DNA of 9,622 bases from Candidatus Alistipes excrementipullorum. GTDB taxonomy: Bacteria > Bacteroidota > Bacteroidia > Bacteroidales > Rikenellaceae. Shown here piece after piece: positions 1 through 6,616 of this stretch. The stretch covers positions 1-9,622 of the forward strand of contig DXGW01000039.1 of NCBI GenBank assembly GCA_019113665.1, in the 5' to 3' direction. The notes below the pieces were generated by a model. That model had not been told where the DNA came from, ran no database searches, and was given only the letters and a program-made list of their open reading frames with translations. The position numbers and the translations under genes were made by a program. Numbering within the stretch: the stretch's first letter is position 1; the number at the start of each line of letters is the position of its first letter.

Positions 1-1006
1 GTTTATCGTAAACAACTATTTTCTGGCAGTGGTATTCTGCTTCGTCACGATGCTCTGCTGGGGTTCGTGGGGCAATACCCAGAAGCTGGCGTCGAAGAGC
101 TGGCGTTACGAACTTTTCTATTGGGACTATGTCATCGGCATGGTGCTCTTCGCGGCTCTGCTGGGCTTCACGATGGGCAGCATCGGCGATGAGGGACGTC
201 CTTTCGTCGAGGACCTCTCGCAGGCTGCCGGCGAAAGCATCGGCTGGGTGCTCCTGGGCGGTGTGATCTTCAACGCCTCGAATATTCTGCTGTCGGCTTC
301 GGTCTCCTTGGCCGGTTTGTCGGTGGCTTTCCCGCTCGGCGTGGGCATAGCGCTTGTGCTGGGTGTCATTGTCAACTATCTGGGTGCTCCGTCGGGTAAT
401 CCCGTGATGCTTTTCCTCGGTGTTGCGCTTATCGTCATCGCCATCATCTGCAACGGCATAGCTTCGGGCAAGCAGCAGAGCGGCGCCGAGGCTGCGGTCA
501 ACAACCGCAAGGGCCTGGCTCTTGCCGTCGTTGCCGGCGTACTCATGTCGCTCTTCTACCGTTTCGTGGTCAAGGGCATGGACATCAACAATTTCGAGGC
601 TCCGGCTGCCGGAATGCTCACTCCCTATTCGGCCATCTTCATCTTCTCGATCGGTGTGCTCCTTAGCAACTTCGTCTTCAACACGCTGGTGATGCGCTAT
701 CCGTTCGTAGGCGAGAAGGTAAGCTATTCGGAGTACTTCAAGGGTTCGTTCGGCACTCACCTTACGGGCTGCCTCGGCGGTGCGATATGGTGCCTCGGAA
801 CGGCATTCAGCTACATAGCCTCGGGTCAGGCCGGCCCGGCCGTTTCGTATGCCCTCGGACAGGGTGCGCCGATGATTGCCGCAATCTGGGGTGTCTTCAT
901 CTGGCGTGAGTTCAAGGGTGCGTCGAAGGCTGTCAACTGGCTGCTGGCACTCATGTTCCTGCTCTTCATCGGTGGTCTTGCGCTGATCGTTGCGGCCGGA
1001 AACTGA
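1..1006 (+). CDS. GRP-type (DMT superfamily) sugar permease, start codon cut by window edge
   Basis: This is a polytopic inner-membrane protein with about ten hydrophobic segments, resembling the glucose/ribose porter (GRP, Sugar_transport) branch of the drug/metabolite transporter superfamily. The frame stays open to the left edge and reads FIVNNYFLAVVFCFVTMLCW. Base 1 is a G, which fits the last base of an ATG whose first two bases lie outside, so the full protein would be about 335 residues, normal for the family. The motif MLCWGSWGNTQKL in the first helix and the paired glycine-rich helices (LAGLSVAFPLGVGIALVLG, and later GPAVSYALGQGAPMIAAIWG) show the internal duplication seen in DMT carriers. 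An internal ATG at 29 would remove half of the first helix and is unlikely. The substrate cannot be told from sequence; a pentose or hexose is usual for the family. The next gene starts 59 bases on in the same direction. Confidence 0.8.
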   Translation, partial: FIVNNYFLAVVFCFVTMLCWGSWGNTQKLASKSWRYELFYWDYVIGMVLFAALLGFTMGSIGDEGRPFVEDLSQAAGESIGWVLLGGVIFNASNILLSASVSLAGLSVAFPLGVGIALVLGVIVNYLGAPSGNPVMLFLGVALIVIAIICNGIASGKQQSGAEAAVNNRKGLALAVVAGVLMSLFYRFVVKGMDINNFEAPAAGMLTPYSAIFIFSIGVLLSNFVFNTLVMRYPFVGEKVSYSEYFKGSFGTHLTGCLGGAIWCLGTAFSYIASGQAGPAVSYALGQGAPMIAAIWGVFIWREFKGASKAVNWLLALMFLLFIGGLALIVAAGN

Positions 1007-1010
1007 CATG

Positions 1011-1025
1011 TTGAAAACTTTTCAA
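1011..1025. repeat. Short A/T-rich inverted repeat after the permease gene
   Basis: TTGAAAA-C-TTTTCAA is a perfect 7-bp inverted repeat around one central base, five bases after the permease stop codon. It has no G/C core and no T run directly after it, so it is a weak terminator candidate. It may instead be a binding site ahead of the lipoprotein gene. No convincing TAnnTTTG promoter box is visible between it and that gene. Confidence 0.3.
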
Positions 1026-1065
1026 ACAAACCTTAATATTTTAACTGACTAAAACTTAAAAAACC

Positions 1066-1809
1066 ATGAAAAAGATTTTTGGAATTCTGGCGATTGCGGC
1101 AATGGCCGTATCGTTCAACACTGCATGCTCGAAGAACGAGAACAACGGCGGCAACGGCGGTGGCGGTGAAGAAACCGTAAAAGTTCGCCTGGCAGGCTGG
1201 GCCGATGACTGGGATTCGTACGTATATGAGTACGATGCCGAGGGCAAGGTCGTGAAGGCAAGCCGCAATGACGGCGAGCGTGAATGGAACTTCTCGTACA
1301 ACGGCAATGTTATCACGGCAACCGGTTATTCGGAGTTCACCATCACGCTGGGGACCAACGGTTATGCTTCGGAGTACAAGGACGAGTGGGATACGTTTAC
1401 CTATACTTATGACAGCGAAGGCTACGTAAAGCAGATCAAGAAGAACGGCGAGGTATGTGCCAATGCCGTAGTTGAGGACGGCTGTATTCTCAAGTGGTCT
1501 AAGTTCGAGGACCGCGACGAGGACGGCACCGCCGAGGAGTGCTGGAAGGATCACACCTATACGAGCACGAAGAACCTCGCAGGTGTTTATACGATCTATG
1601 TGGAGAAGGGCGCAAGCCGCTGGCTCCAGGAGCTCGGTTTCTTCGGAAAGGCAACGAAGTACCTCTGCTCGGCAAACGGTTGGGACTACTCGAACTCGCC
1701 TTCGAGCCTCGAATATGAGCTCGACAGCAAGGGCTGCGTGATCAAGGAGATCAAGAAGGGTGCAGATTACGAAGAGAACTACTATTATACGTGGGAATAC
1801 CTTGAGTAA
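1066..1809 (+). CDS. Putative lipoprotein with YD-like repeats
   Basis: This 247-residue exported protein is of unknown function. The N-terminus MKKIFGILAIAAMAVSFNTAC is a charged, hydrophobic signal ending in Cys21, a probable lipid-attachment site, although Asn at -3 is unusual. A flexible Asn/Gly-rich linker follows (about residues 24-36). The rest carries at least three copies of a pattern close to Y-x-Y-D-x-x-G-x-V: YVYEYDAEGKVVKA from residue 52, FTYTYDSEGYVKQI from residue 111, and LEYELDSKGCVIKE from residue 215. These resemble RHS/YD-type beta repeats and small Bacteroidetes lipoproteins of the DUF4595 kind; that family match is from memory and tentative. The start is the ATG after an A-rich leader (AACTTAAAAAACC), typical of the phylum. 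It may be cotranscribed with the permease upstream, and a strong hairpin lies 27 bases after its stop. Confidence 0.8.
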   Translation: MKKIFGILAIAAMAVSFNTACSKNENNGGNGGGGEETVKVRLAGWADDWDSYVYEYDAEGKVVKASRNDGEREWNFSYNGNVITATGYSEFTITLGTNGYASEYKDEWDTFTYTYDSEGYVKQIKKNGEVCANAVVEDGCILKWSKFEDRDEDGTAEECWKDHTYTSTKNLAGVYTIYVEKGASRWLQELGFFGKATKYLCSANGWDYSNSPSSLEYELDSKGCVIKEIKKGADYEENYYYTWEYLE

Positions 1810-1836
1810 TTCAGGTGTTATTGGTTTAGTTGTGGA

Positions 1837-1871
1837 ACGGGCGGCAGAGATCTCTGCCGCCCGTCGTTTTT
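1837..1871 (+). terminator. Rho-independent terminator, perfect 14-bp arms
   Basis: Positions 1837-1864 form a perfect 28-bp palindrome (left arm ACGGGCGGCAGAGA) followed two bases later by five T residues (1867-1871). This is a strong intrinsic terminator for the + strand lipoprotein gene. It sits between two convergent genes, and the araB stop codon is only 11 bases to its right. Transcripts leaving araB will therefore also form the hairpin, but the minus strand has no U run after it, so termination there may be weaker. With no unpaired bases in the palindrome, the central four or so form the loop. Confidence 0.85.
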
Positions 1872-1875
1872 GTCT

Positions 1876-3516
1876 TTATCGCTCTTCGCCGCTCCTGCCT
1901 CCGGTGTCAAGATAGCGTGCATAAAGCCTGTCGTAGATCCTGCCACGTTCGGGATCCGGTCGGTACTCGTCCGAGAAGCCCGAGCACATGGCCTCCTGTG
2001 CGGCCGTTATGTCGGGATAGAGGCCCGATACCACGGCGGCATACATTGCCGCGCCGAGAGCGCAGGCCTGCTCGCTTTTCACCACCTTTATGGGCTTGCC
2101 GATCACGTCGCACATGGTCTGCATAACGAACCTCGATTTTTTGGATATGCCGCCGACGGCAATGATCTCGTCGATGGCTACGCCCTCCTCCTTCAGCCGC
2201 TCGTTTATGGCGCGCGAACCGAAAGCCGTGGCTTCGACCAGAGCCTTGAATATCTGCGGTGCCGTTGTTGCGAGGGTGAGACCCGTAATCGTCCCTTTGG
2301 CGCGCGGGTCGGCGTCGGGGGTGCGGCGTCCGTTGAACCAGTCGGTTGCGACAATGTCGTCGGTCGTCAGCGGCAGCCTTTCGGCCTCTTCGGTAAGTGC
2401 TGCGAGTATGCGGTCGCAGAGCGGGGAGTCGGCGTCGGCCAGATGTTTCAGCGGCCATTCCATCAGACGGCGGAACCATGCGTAGATGTCGCCGAATGCG
2501 GCCTGTCCGGCCTCGAAACCGATCATTCCGGGCAGCACCGAACCGTCTACCTGTCCGCATATTCCGCGTACGGCATGTTCTCCGACCCTGGAGGGTGCAG
2601 CTACGGCCACGTCGCATGTCGATGTGCCCATGACCTTTACGAGCGTTCCCTCCTTGATGCCGGCACCGACGGCTCCCATATGGCAGTCGATTGCGCCTAT
2701 TCCGACGGCTATGCCTTCGGGCAATCCGAGGCGTGCGGCCCATTCGGCAGACAGGCGGCCGGCCGGTTTGTCGGCCGTGAGCGTCTCGGTGTAGAGGTGT
2801 GATCCGAATACACTGTACAACGGGTCTACCTCCATCAGGAACTCTTCGGGAGGCAGTCCTCCCCATTCGCTGTGCCACATGGCCTTGTGGCCGGCGACGC
2901 ATCGGCTTCGGGCTATATGTTCGGGAGTCGTGTCGCCGGTAAGCAGGGCGCTTATCCAGTCGCAGTGCTCGACCCACGAATATGCCTTGCCGAGCAGCGA
3001 GATGTCGCTCTTCAGGCAGTGGAGCATCTTTGCCCATGCCCATTCGCACGAGTAGCTGCCTCCGCTGTAACGTGTATAGTCCACGGGCCAGCGGCGTGCC
3101 ACGCGGTTTATCTCGTCGGCTTCGTCGATGGCCGTATGGTCTTTCCACAGGACGAACATGGCATTCGGGTTCTCGGCATATTCGGGCAGCAGTGCCAGCG
3201 GAGTGCCGTTCTTGTCGGTCAGTGCCGGTGTCGAGGCTGTCGTGTCGAACGATATGCCGCGTATGTTGCTGCGTACATCTTCATCGCATTGTCCGAGCGC
3301 TTCGCCGAGTGCCGCTTCGAATGCCTCGATATAGTCGAGCGGGTGCTGGCGGTATCTGTTTTCGGCCGGGTTGCAGTAGAGCCCTTTCGCCCAGCGGGGG
3401 TAGGCCTTCACTGCCGAAGCCGCCTCGCGGCCGTCGTTTGCGTCCACTATCAGGCAACGGACCGAGTCGCTTCCGAAATCCATGCCTATGACAAAGTTTC
3501 TTTCAGATCTCTCCAT
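1876..3516 (-). CDS. araB: L-ribulokinase (FGGY family)
   Basis: This 546-residue cytoplasmic kinase phosphorylates L-ribulose to L-ribulose 5-phosphate, the second step of bacterial arabinose catabolism. The N-terminal phosphate loop is GMDFGSDSVRCLIVD (from residue 11), followed by YPRWAKGLYCNPAENRYRQH and HPLDY, which are typical of AraB. The expected catalytic aspartate is Asp277 in GAIDCHMGAVGAG, with GTSTCDVAVA just after it. The C-terminal nucleotide-binding part has GGISKKSRFVMQTMCDVIG from residue 455 and QACALGAAMYAAV. Length is close to the usual 550-570. The ATG at 3516 is the natural start, placing the phosphate loop at residue 11. A leader of about 80 bases separates it from the leftward promoter at 3606-3637. 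The araA and araD genes are not in this window, and the hairpin just past the stop suggests araB is transcribed alone. A xylulokinase or other FGGY sugar kinase is less likely given the RQHPLDY motif. Confidence 0.93.
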   Translation of the reverse strand: MERSERNFVIGMDFGSDSVRCLIVDANDGREAASAVKAYPRWAKGLYCNPAENRYRQHPLDYIEAFEAALGEALGQCDEDVRSNIRGISFDTTASTPALTDKNGTPLALLPEYAENPNAMFVLWKDHTAIDEADEINRVARRWPVDYTRYSGGSYSCEWAWAKMLHCLKSDISLLGKAYSWVEHCDWISALLTGDTTPEHIARSRCVAGHKAMWHSEWGGLPPEEFLMEVDPLYSVFGSHLYTETLTADKPAGRLSAEWAARLGLPEGIAVGIGAIDCHMGAVGAGIKEGTLVKVMGTSTCDVAVAAPSRVGEHAVRGICGQVDGSVLPGMIGFEAGQAAFGDIYAWFRRLMEWPLKHLADADSPLCDRILAALTEEAERLPLTTDDIVATDWFNGRRTPDADPRAKGTITGLTLATTAPQIFKALVEATAFGSRAINERLKEEGVAIDEIIAVGGISKKSRFVMQTMCDVIGKPIKVVKSEQACALGAAMYAAVVSGLYPDITAAQEAMCSGFSDEYRPDPERGRIYDRLYARYLDTGGRSGEER

Positions 3517-3541
3517 GGTGGGGTGCTTTTGGTTGGTTGTA

Positions 3542-3555
3542 TTCCGGTACCGGAA
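3542..3555. promoter_or_regulatory. Perfect 14-bp palindrome in the araB leader
   Basis: TTCCGGTACCGGAA is a perfect palindrome and is followed directly on the + strand by the A/T block AAATTTTT. It lies 26 bases upstream of the araB start codon and downstream of the predicted araB transcription start. That position fits a repressor operator acting as a roadblock, or a small hairpin in the leader RNA (five-pair stem with GUAC loop). No regulator gene is in the window, so its partner is unknown. Confidence 0.4.
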
Positions 3556-3574
3556 AAATTTTTATATGGAATAG

Positions 3575-3605
3575 TTTGTTTATTAAAACGATTTAATTAC
3601 CTTTG
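3575..3605 (+). promoter_or_regulatory. Bacteroidetes-type promoter for the 3668-9622 operon
   Basis: TTTG at 3575-3578, a 19-base spacer, then TACCTTTG at 3598-3605 match the -33 TTTG and -7 TAnnTTTG consensus of the primary sigma factor of Bacteroides. Transcription would start near 3612 and give a leader of about 56 bases before the ATG at 3668. It is the only good promoter seen ahead of the five-gene operon. Confidence 0.7.
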
Positions 3606-3625
3606 CAAAGGTAAATGATTTTACC
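3597..3625. promoter_or_regulatory. Nested inverted repeats over the divergent -7 boxes, candidate operator
   Basis: Positions 3597-3614 are the perfect 18-bp palindrome TTACCTTTGCAAAGGTAA. Its right arm pairs again with a third copy of the half-site, since GGTAAA (3610-3615), TGAT and TTTACC (3620-3625) form a second inverted repeat. The three half-sites cover both -7 boxes and both likely start points. A regulator bound here could silence or switch both directions. The palindrome may also arise simply because two identical -7 boxes face each other, although that would not explain the third half-site. Confidence 0.45.
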
Positions 3626-3637
3626 GTAGATTGCAAA
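3606..3637 (-). promoter_or_regulatory. Bacteroidetes-type promoter for araB
   Basis: Read on the minus strand, TTTG (3637-3634), a 20-base spacer and TACCTTTG (3613-3606) fit the same -33/-7 consensus as the rightward promoter. Transcription would begin near 3599 and run through a leader of about 80 bases into araB. Its -7 box abuts that of the rightward promoter base to base, so the two polymerase footprints overlap. Confidence 0.6.
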
Positions 3638-3667
3638 TTGCAACCCGAAATTTATAACTGACTTTAA

Positions 3668-5653
3668 ATGAAACCTGCCTTATTGTCATTCAGAATCATC
3701 GTGGCCATTCTGGCCATTGCGTCAGCGCAGATTGCAACTGCCGGAGAAGGGACTGAACGTGAGCGTATCGCCCTGAAGTACAACAATCCCGATCTGACAG
3801 TCGACCTCGGTGTCGGTTTGTGGGGTATTCCTCTGCCGACAGACTGGAACGGCGACGGGCTTACGGATCTGGTAGTCTCCTGTCCCGACAAGCCATATAA
3901 GGGTCTTTACCTATTTATAAATATCGGCACGCAGGACGAACCCCTTTTCGACCGCGCGGTCAAGATAAGCGACCGGGGCCTGAACAACATAAAGTTGTCG
4001 CAGGTCGACGGTTGTTCGTATGTAATGTCGAAGGGTGCAGAGTATCCCGATTTCTTCAAGGCCCCCTATGCCCGAAAGGAGAAGATCGAATATGAGGGAG
4101 AGCGTCTCGACAACGGCATCAAGCGTTCGCGCAGCAACATGTGGAGCTATGTCGACTGGGACGGCGACGGTGACCGCGACATAATCGTCGGTATCGATAC
4201 GTGGGACGATTACGGTTGGGACAACGCCTTCGATTCCGAGGGCCGTTGGACGCGGGGTCCGTTGCACGGCTATGTGCATCTTCTGGAGAATGTCGACGGC
4301 CGATATGTCAACAGCGGCCGTATCGAGGCCGGCGGCAAGGCTATCGACGTGTATGGTGCGCCCAACCCGTGCGTGGCCGATTTCGACGGTGACGGCGATC
4401 TGGATATCATCTGCGGCGAGTTCCTCGACGGCCTTACGTGGTTTGAGAATACGGGTACGCGCACGCAGCCTCATTTCGCTGCCGGGCGGCGTCTGTCGAA
4501 CCGCGACGGCGAGATCCGCATGCATCTGGAGATGATCGTCCCGGTGGTCTATGATTTCGACGGTGACGGCAATCCCGACCTGGTGATAGGCGATGAGGAC
4601 GGCCGAGTGGCTCTCGTGCGCAATACGGGCAAGGTCCGTCGCGGCATGCCTCAGTTCGAATCGCCGGCCTATTTCCGTCAGAAGGCCGATCTCGTCAAGT
4701 TCGGAGCCCTCTCGACCCCGTGGGTGGTGGATTGGGACGGTGACGGCCTCGATGATATCGTTGCAGGCAACTCCGCAGGCGAGATAGCGTTCATACGCAA
4801 CCTGTCGGGCGGAGAGAATCCCGTGTGGGCCGAACCGCAGTTCTTCAAGGTCGGCGGCAAGCCCGTACGCATACAGGCTGGCTATAATGGCTCGATACAG
4901 GGCCCGGCCGAGGAGAAGTGGGGCTATACCGTGCTGACGGTTGCCGACTGGGACGGTGACGGTCGCAAGGATATTGTCATCAACTCCATCTGGGGACGCA
5001 TAGAGTGGTTCCGCAATGCCGGCGGCAAGGATATTCTCGAACTCGAGCCTGCGCGCCCCGTCGAGGTAGCGTGGGAGGGCGAAGCACCCAAGCCTGCGTG
5101 GAACTGGTGGAATCCCGAAAAGGGCACGCTGGTTACGCAATGGCGTACTACTCCTGTCGTAATTGACTGGAACAAGGACGGTTTAAATGATTTAATCGTG
5201 CTCGACCACGAGGGTTATCCGTGTTACTTCGAGCGTTTCCGTACGGACGACGGCCGTCTGATGCTCAAGCCCGGCCGCCGCATATTCCATGCGACCAACT
5301 GCTCGGTCTACCACAACCGCAAGGGTGTTGCCGATGCCTCGGCCGGAGTGCTGAGACTCAACGCGCTTGAGGCCGGCCAGTCGGGACGCCGCAAGATATG
5401 TTTCGTCGACTGGAACGGTGACGGACGTCTCGACCTGGTGGTAGACGGTGCCAGTGCCGTGCTCTTCGAGAACGTGAAACAGGAGGGTGACGACGTGTGG
5501 TTCGAGTACATGGGACCGGTCAGCGACGTGGTGCTTGCGGGTCATACCACTTCACCCACACCCGTCGACTGGAACGGTGACGGTGTGTTCGACCTCCTGC
5601 TCGGAGCCGAGGACGGCCATTTCTATCTCTTGAAAAACAATCGTGAAAAATAA
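3668..5653 (+). CDS. Secreted FG-GAP/VCBS repeat protein with nine calcium-type loops
   Basis: This 661-residue protein starts with a signal peptide (MKPALLSFRIIVAILAIASA, probable cleavage after ATA at residue 25), so it is exported to the periplasm or beyond. The mature part is almost wholly built of repeats with the loop D-W/F-D/N-G-D-G followed by a hydrophobic strand (for example DLVV, DIIVG, DIVAG). Loops begin near residues 59, 163, 238, 296, 355, 427, 500, 581 and 634; the seventh is DWNKDG. Such DxDGDG loops usually bind calcium in FG-GAP/integrin-type beta-propellers. Nine loops exceed a single seven-bladed propeller, so there may be longer blades or two units. No separate catalytic domain is visible. 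It is the first gene of the operon, 15 bases ahead of the aldolase gene, so a role in binding or processing the operon's carbohydrate is likely but unproven. Some polysaccharide lyases share this repeat type. Confidence 0.8.
   Translation: MKPALLSFRIIVAILAIASAQIATAGEGTERERIALKYNNPDLTVDLGVGLWGIPLPTDWNGDGLTDLVVSCPDKPYKGLYLFINIGTQDEPLFDRAVKISDRGLNNIKLSQVDGCSYVMSKGAEYPDFFKAPYARKEKIEYEGERLDNGIKRSRSNMWSYVDWDGDGDRDIIVGIDTWDDYGWDNAFDSEGRWTRGPLHGYVHLLENVDGRYVNSGRIEAGGKAIDVYGAPNPCVADFDGDGDLDIICGEFLDGLTWFENTGTRTQPHFAAGRRLSNRDGEIRMHLEMIVPVVYDFDGDGNPDLVIGDEDGRVALVRNTGKVRRGMPQFESPAYFRQKADLVKFGALSTPWVVDWDGDGLDDIVAGNSAGEIAFIRNLSGGENPVWAEPQFFKVGGKPVRIQAGYNGSIQGPAEEKWGYTVLTVADWDGDGRKDIVINSIWGRIEWFRNAGGKDILELEPARPVEVAWEGEAPKPAWNWWNPEKGTLVTQWRTTPVVIDWNKDGLNDLIVLDHEGYPCYFERFRTDDGRLMLKPGRRIFHATNCSVYHNRKGVADASAGVLRLNALEAGQSGRRKICFVDWNGDGRLDLVVDGASAVLFENVKQEGDDVWFEYMGPVSDVVLAGHTTSPTPVDWNGDGVFDLLLGAEDGHFYLLKNNREK
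3842..5584 (+). repeat. Nine recurring DWDGDG-coding units
   Basis: A near-identical 18-base unit (GACTGGGACGGTGACGG-type) recurs nine times, beginning at 3842, 4154, 4379, 4553, 4730, 4946, 5165, 5408 and 5567. Spacing varies from about 160 to 310 bases and the sequence between copies is diverged. This is therefore an old protein-level repeat rather than a recent tandem duplication. Confidence 0.7.
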
Positions 5654-5668
5654 TAAGTATTGCATATT

Positions 5669-6589
5669 ATGGAAAAACTGCATGGTATCATACCGCCGAT
5701 GATTACGCCGCTCAAGGGTGATGATACGATCGACATCGAGGGAGCGGCACGTTTGACCGAACACATGATCGCCGGAGGCGTACACGGACTCTTCCTGCTG
5801 GGTACGACCGGCGAGGCACAGAGCCTTTCGTACAAGTGCCGTTACGATTTCGTGGAACTTGTCTGCCGTCAGGTAGCCGGCCGCGTTCCGGTAATCGTCG
5901 GTATCACCGACACCTCGATGGACGAGAGCATCAAGCTGGCCGAACATGCGAAGCGTTGTGGTGCCGTTGCCGTGGTATCGGCGCCGCCTTACTATTTCGC
6001 ACCTTCGCAGCAGGAGCTCATCGAGTATTATACGGCCCTGGCCGATGCCCTGCCGCTGCCGCTCTATCTCTACAACATGCCGTCGCATGTCAAGGTGTTC
6101 TTCGATCCGAAGACTGTCGTGGCTTTGGCCGCACACCCCAATATCGTCGGCCTGAAGGACAGCTCGGCAAACATGACCTATTTCCAGACACTGCTTTACC
6201 TCCTGCGCGACAAACCCGATTTCGCGTTGCTCGTGGGTCCCGAGGAGCTTACCGGCGAGTGCGTGCTGATGGGTGCCGACGGCGGAGTTAACGGCGGCGC
6301 CAACATCTTCCCCGAACTTTACGTCGGCATGTACGATGCTGCACGTGCTCACGACATCGGGCGTGTACGTGAACTGCAGAAACGCATCATGCAGATCAGC
6401 ACGTCGATCTATACCGTTGGCAAATACGGTTCGAGCTACCTCAAGGGTGTCAAGTGTGCACTTTCGCTTCTGGGCATCTGCGACGATTACCTCTCGTATC
6501 CCTACCGCAAGTTCCGCTCCGAGGAGCGTGCCCGTATCCGTACGGCCCTTGAGGAACTGGGTGTCGAGTGCAAACCCGAAAACTTCTGA
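5669..6589 (+). CDS. DapA/NanA-family aldolase, probably N-acetylneuraminate lyase-like
   Basis: This 307-residue cytoplasmic TIM-barrel enzyme belongs to the class I (Schiff-base) pyruvate aldolase family. The pyruvate-binding GTTGE is at residues 45-49, the conserved tyrosine is Tyr135 in YLYNMPS, and the Schiff-base lysine is Lys163 in VGLKDSS. True dihydrodipicolinate synthases have an arginine just after YNVPS (Arg138 in E. coli); here that place is His140. Lysine synthesis is therefore unlikely, and cleavage of a sugar acid such as N-acetylneuraminate (to N-acetylmannosamine and pyruvate) or another 2-keto-3-deoxy acid is more likely. The neighbouring symporter, YhcH-family and sialidase-like genes support a sialic-acid-type substrate. 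The ATG at 5669 is preferred because MEKLHGIIPP matches the family N-terminus; a TTG at 5660 would add only three residues. The upstream gene ends 15 bases earlier. Confidence 0.85.
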   Translation: MEKLHGIIPPMITPLKGDDTIDIEGAARLTEHMIAGGVHGLFLLGTTGEAQSLSYKCRYDFVELVCRQVAGRVPVIVGITDTSMDESIKLAEHAKRCGAVAVVSAPPYYFAPSQQELIEYYTALADALPLPLYLYNMPSHVKVFFDPKTVVALAAHPNIVGLKDSSANMTYFQTLLYLLRDKPDFALLVGPEELTGECVLMGADGGVNGGANIFPELYVGMYDAARAHDIGRVRELQKRIMQISTSIYTVGKYGSSYLKGVKCALSLLGICDDYLSYPYRKFRSEERARIRTALEELGVECKPENF

Positions 6590-6616
6590 TTTCAAACCTG
6601 AAACTACTGATCAGCA

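Noticed and set aside
1031..1060. Possible promoter for the YD-repeat lipoprotein gene
   Set aside because: The stretch is A/T-rich but has no TAnnTTTG box with a TTTG at the right distance, so no promoter is called.
1870..2802. A 310-codon + strand open frame (and further + frames to 3618) opposite araB
   Set aside because: The minus-strand araB has all FGGY kinase motifs over the same bases; the + frames are Cys/Gly/Arg-rich shadows.
3631..3643. TTGCAA-A-TTGCAA direct repeat beside the promoters
   Set aside because: It is short, overlaps the leftward -33 box, and could easily be chance in an A/T-rich gap; not enough to call a site.
3911..5140. A 409-codon minus-strand open frame opposite the repeat protein
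   Set aside because: Its repeated AVTVEI/AVTVPV pieces are just the reverse reading of the DWDGDG-coding repeat; there is no start context or family match.
5660..5668. TTG start for the aldolase gene giving MHIM at the N-terminus
   Set aside because: The ATG at 5669 is a better start codon and gives the usual family N-terminus; the TTG adds three residues with no supporting leader signal.
5552..6595. A 347-codon minus-strand open frame opposite the aldolase
   Set aside because: It is antisense to a gene with intact catalytic motifs and shows no recognisable domain.
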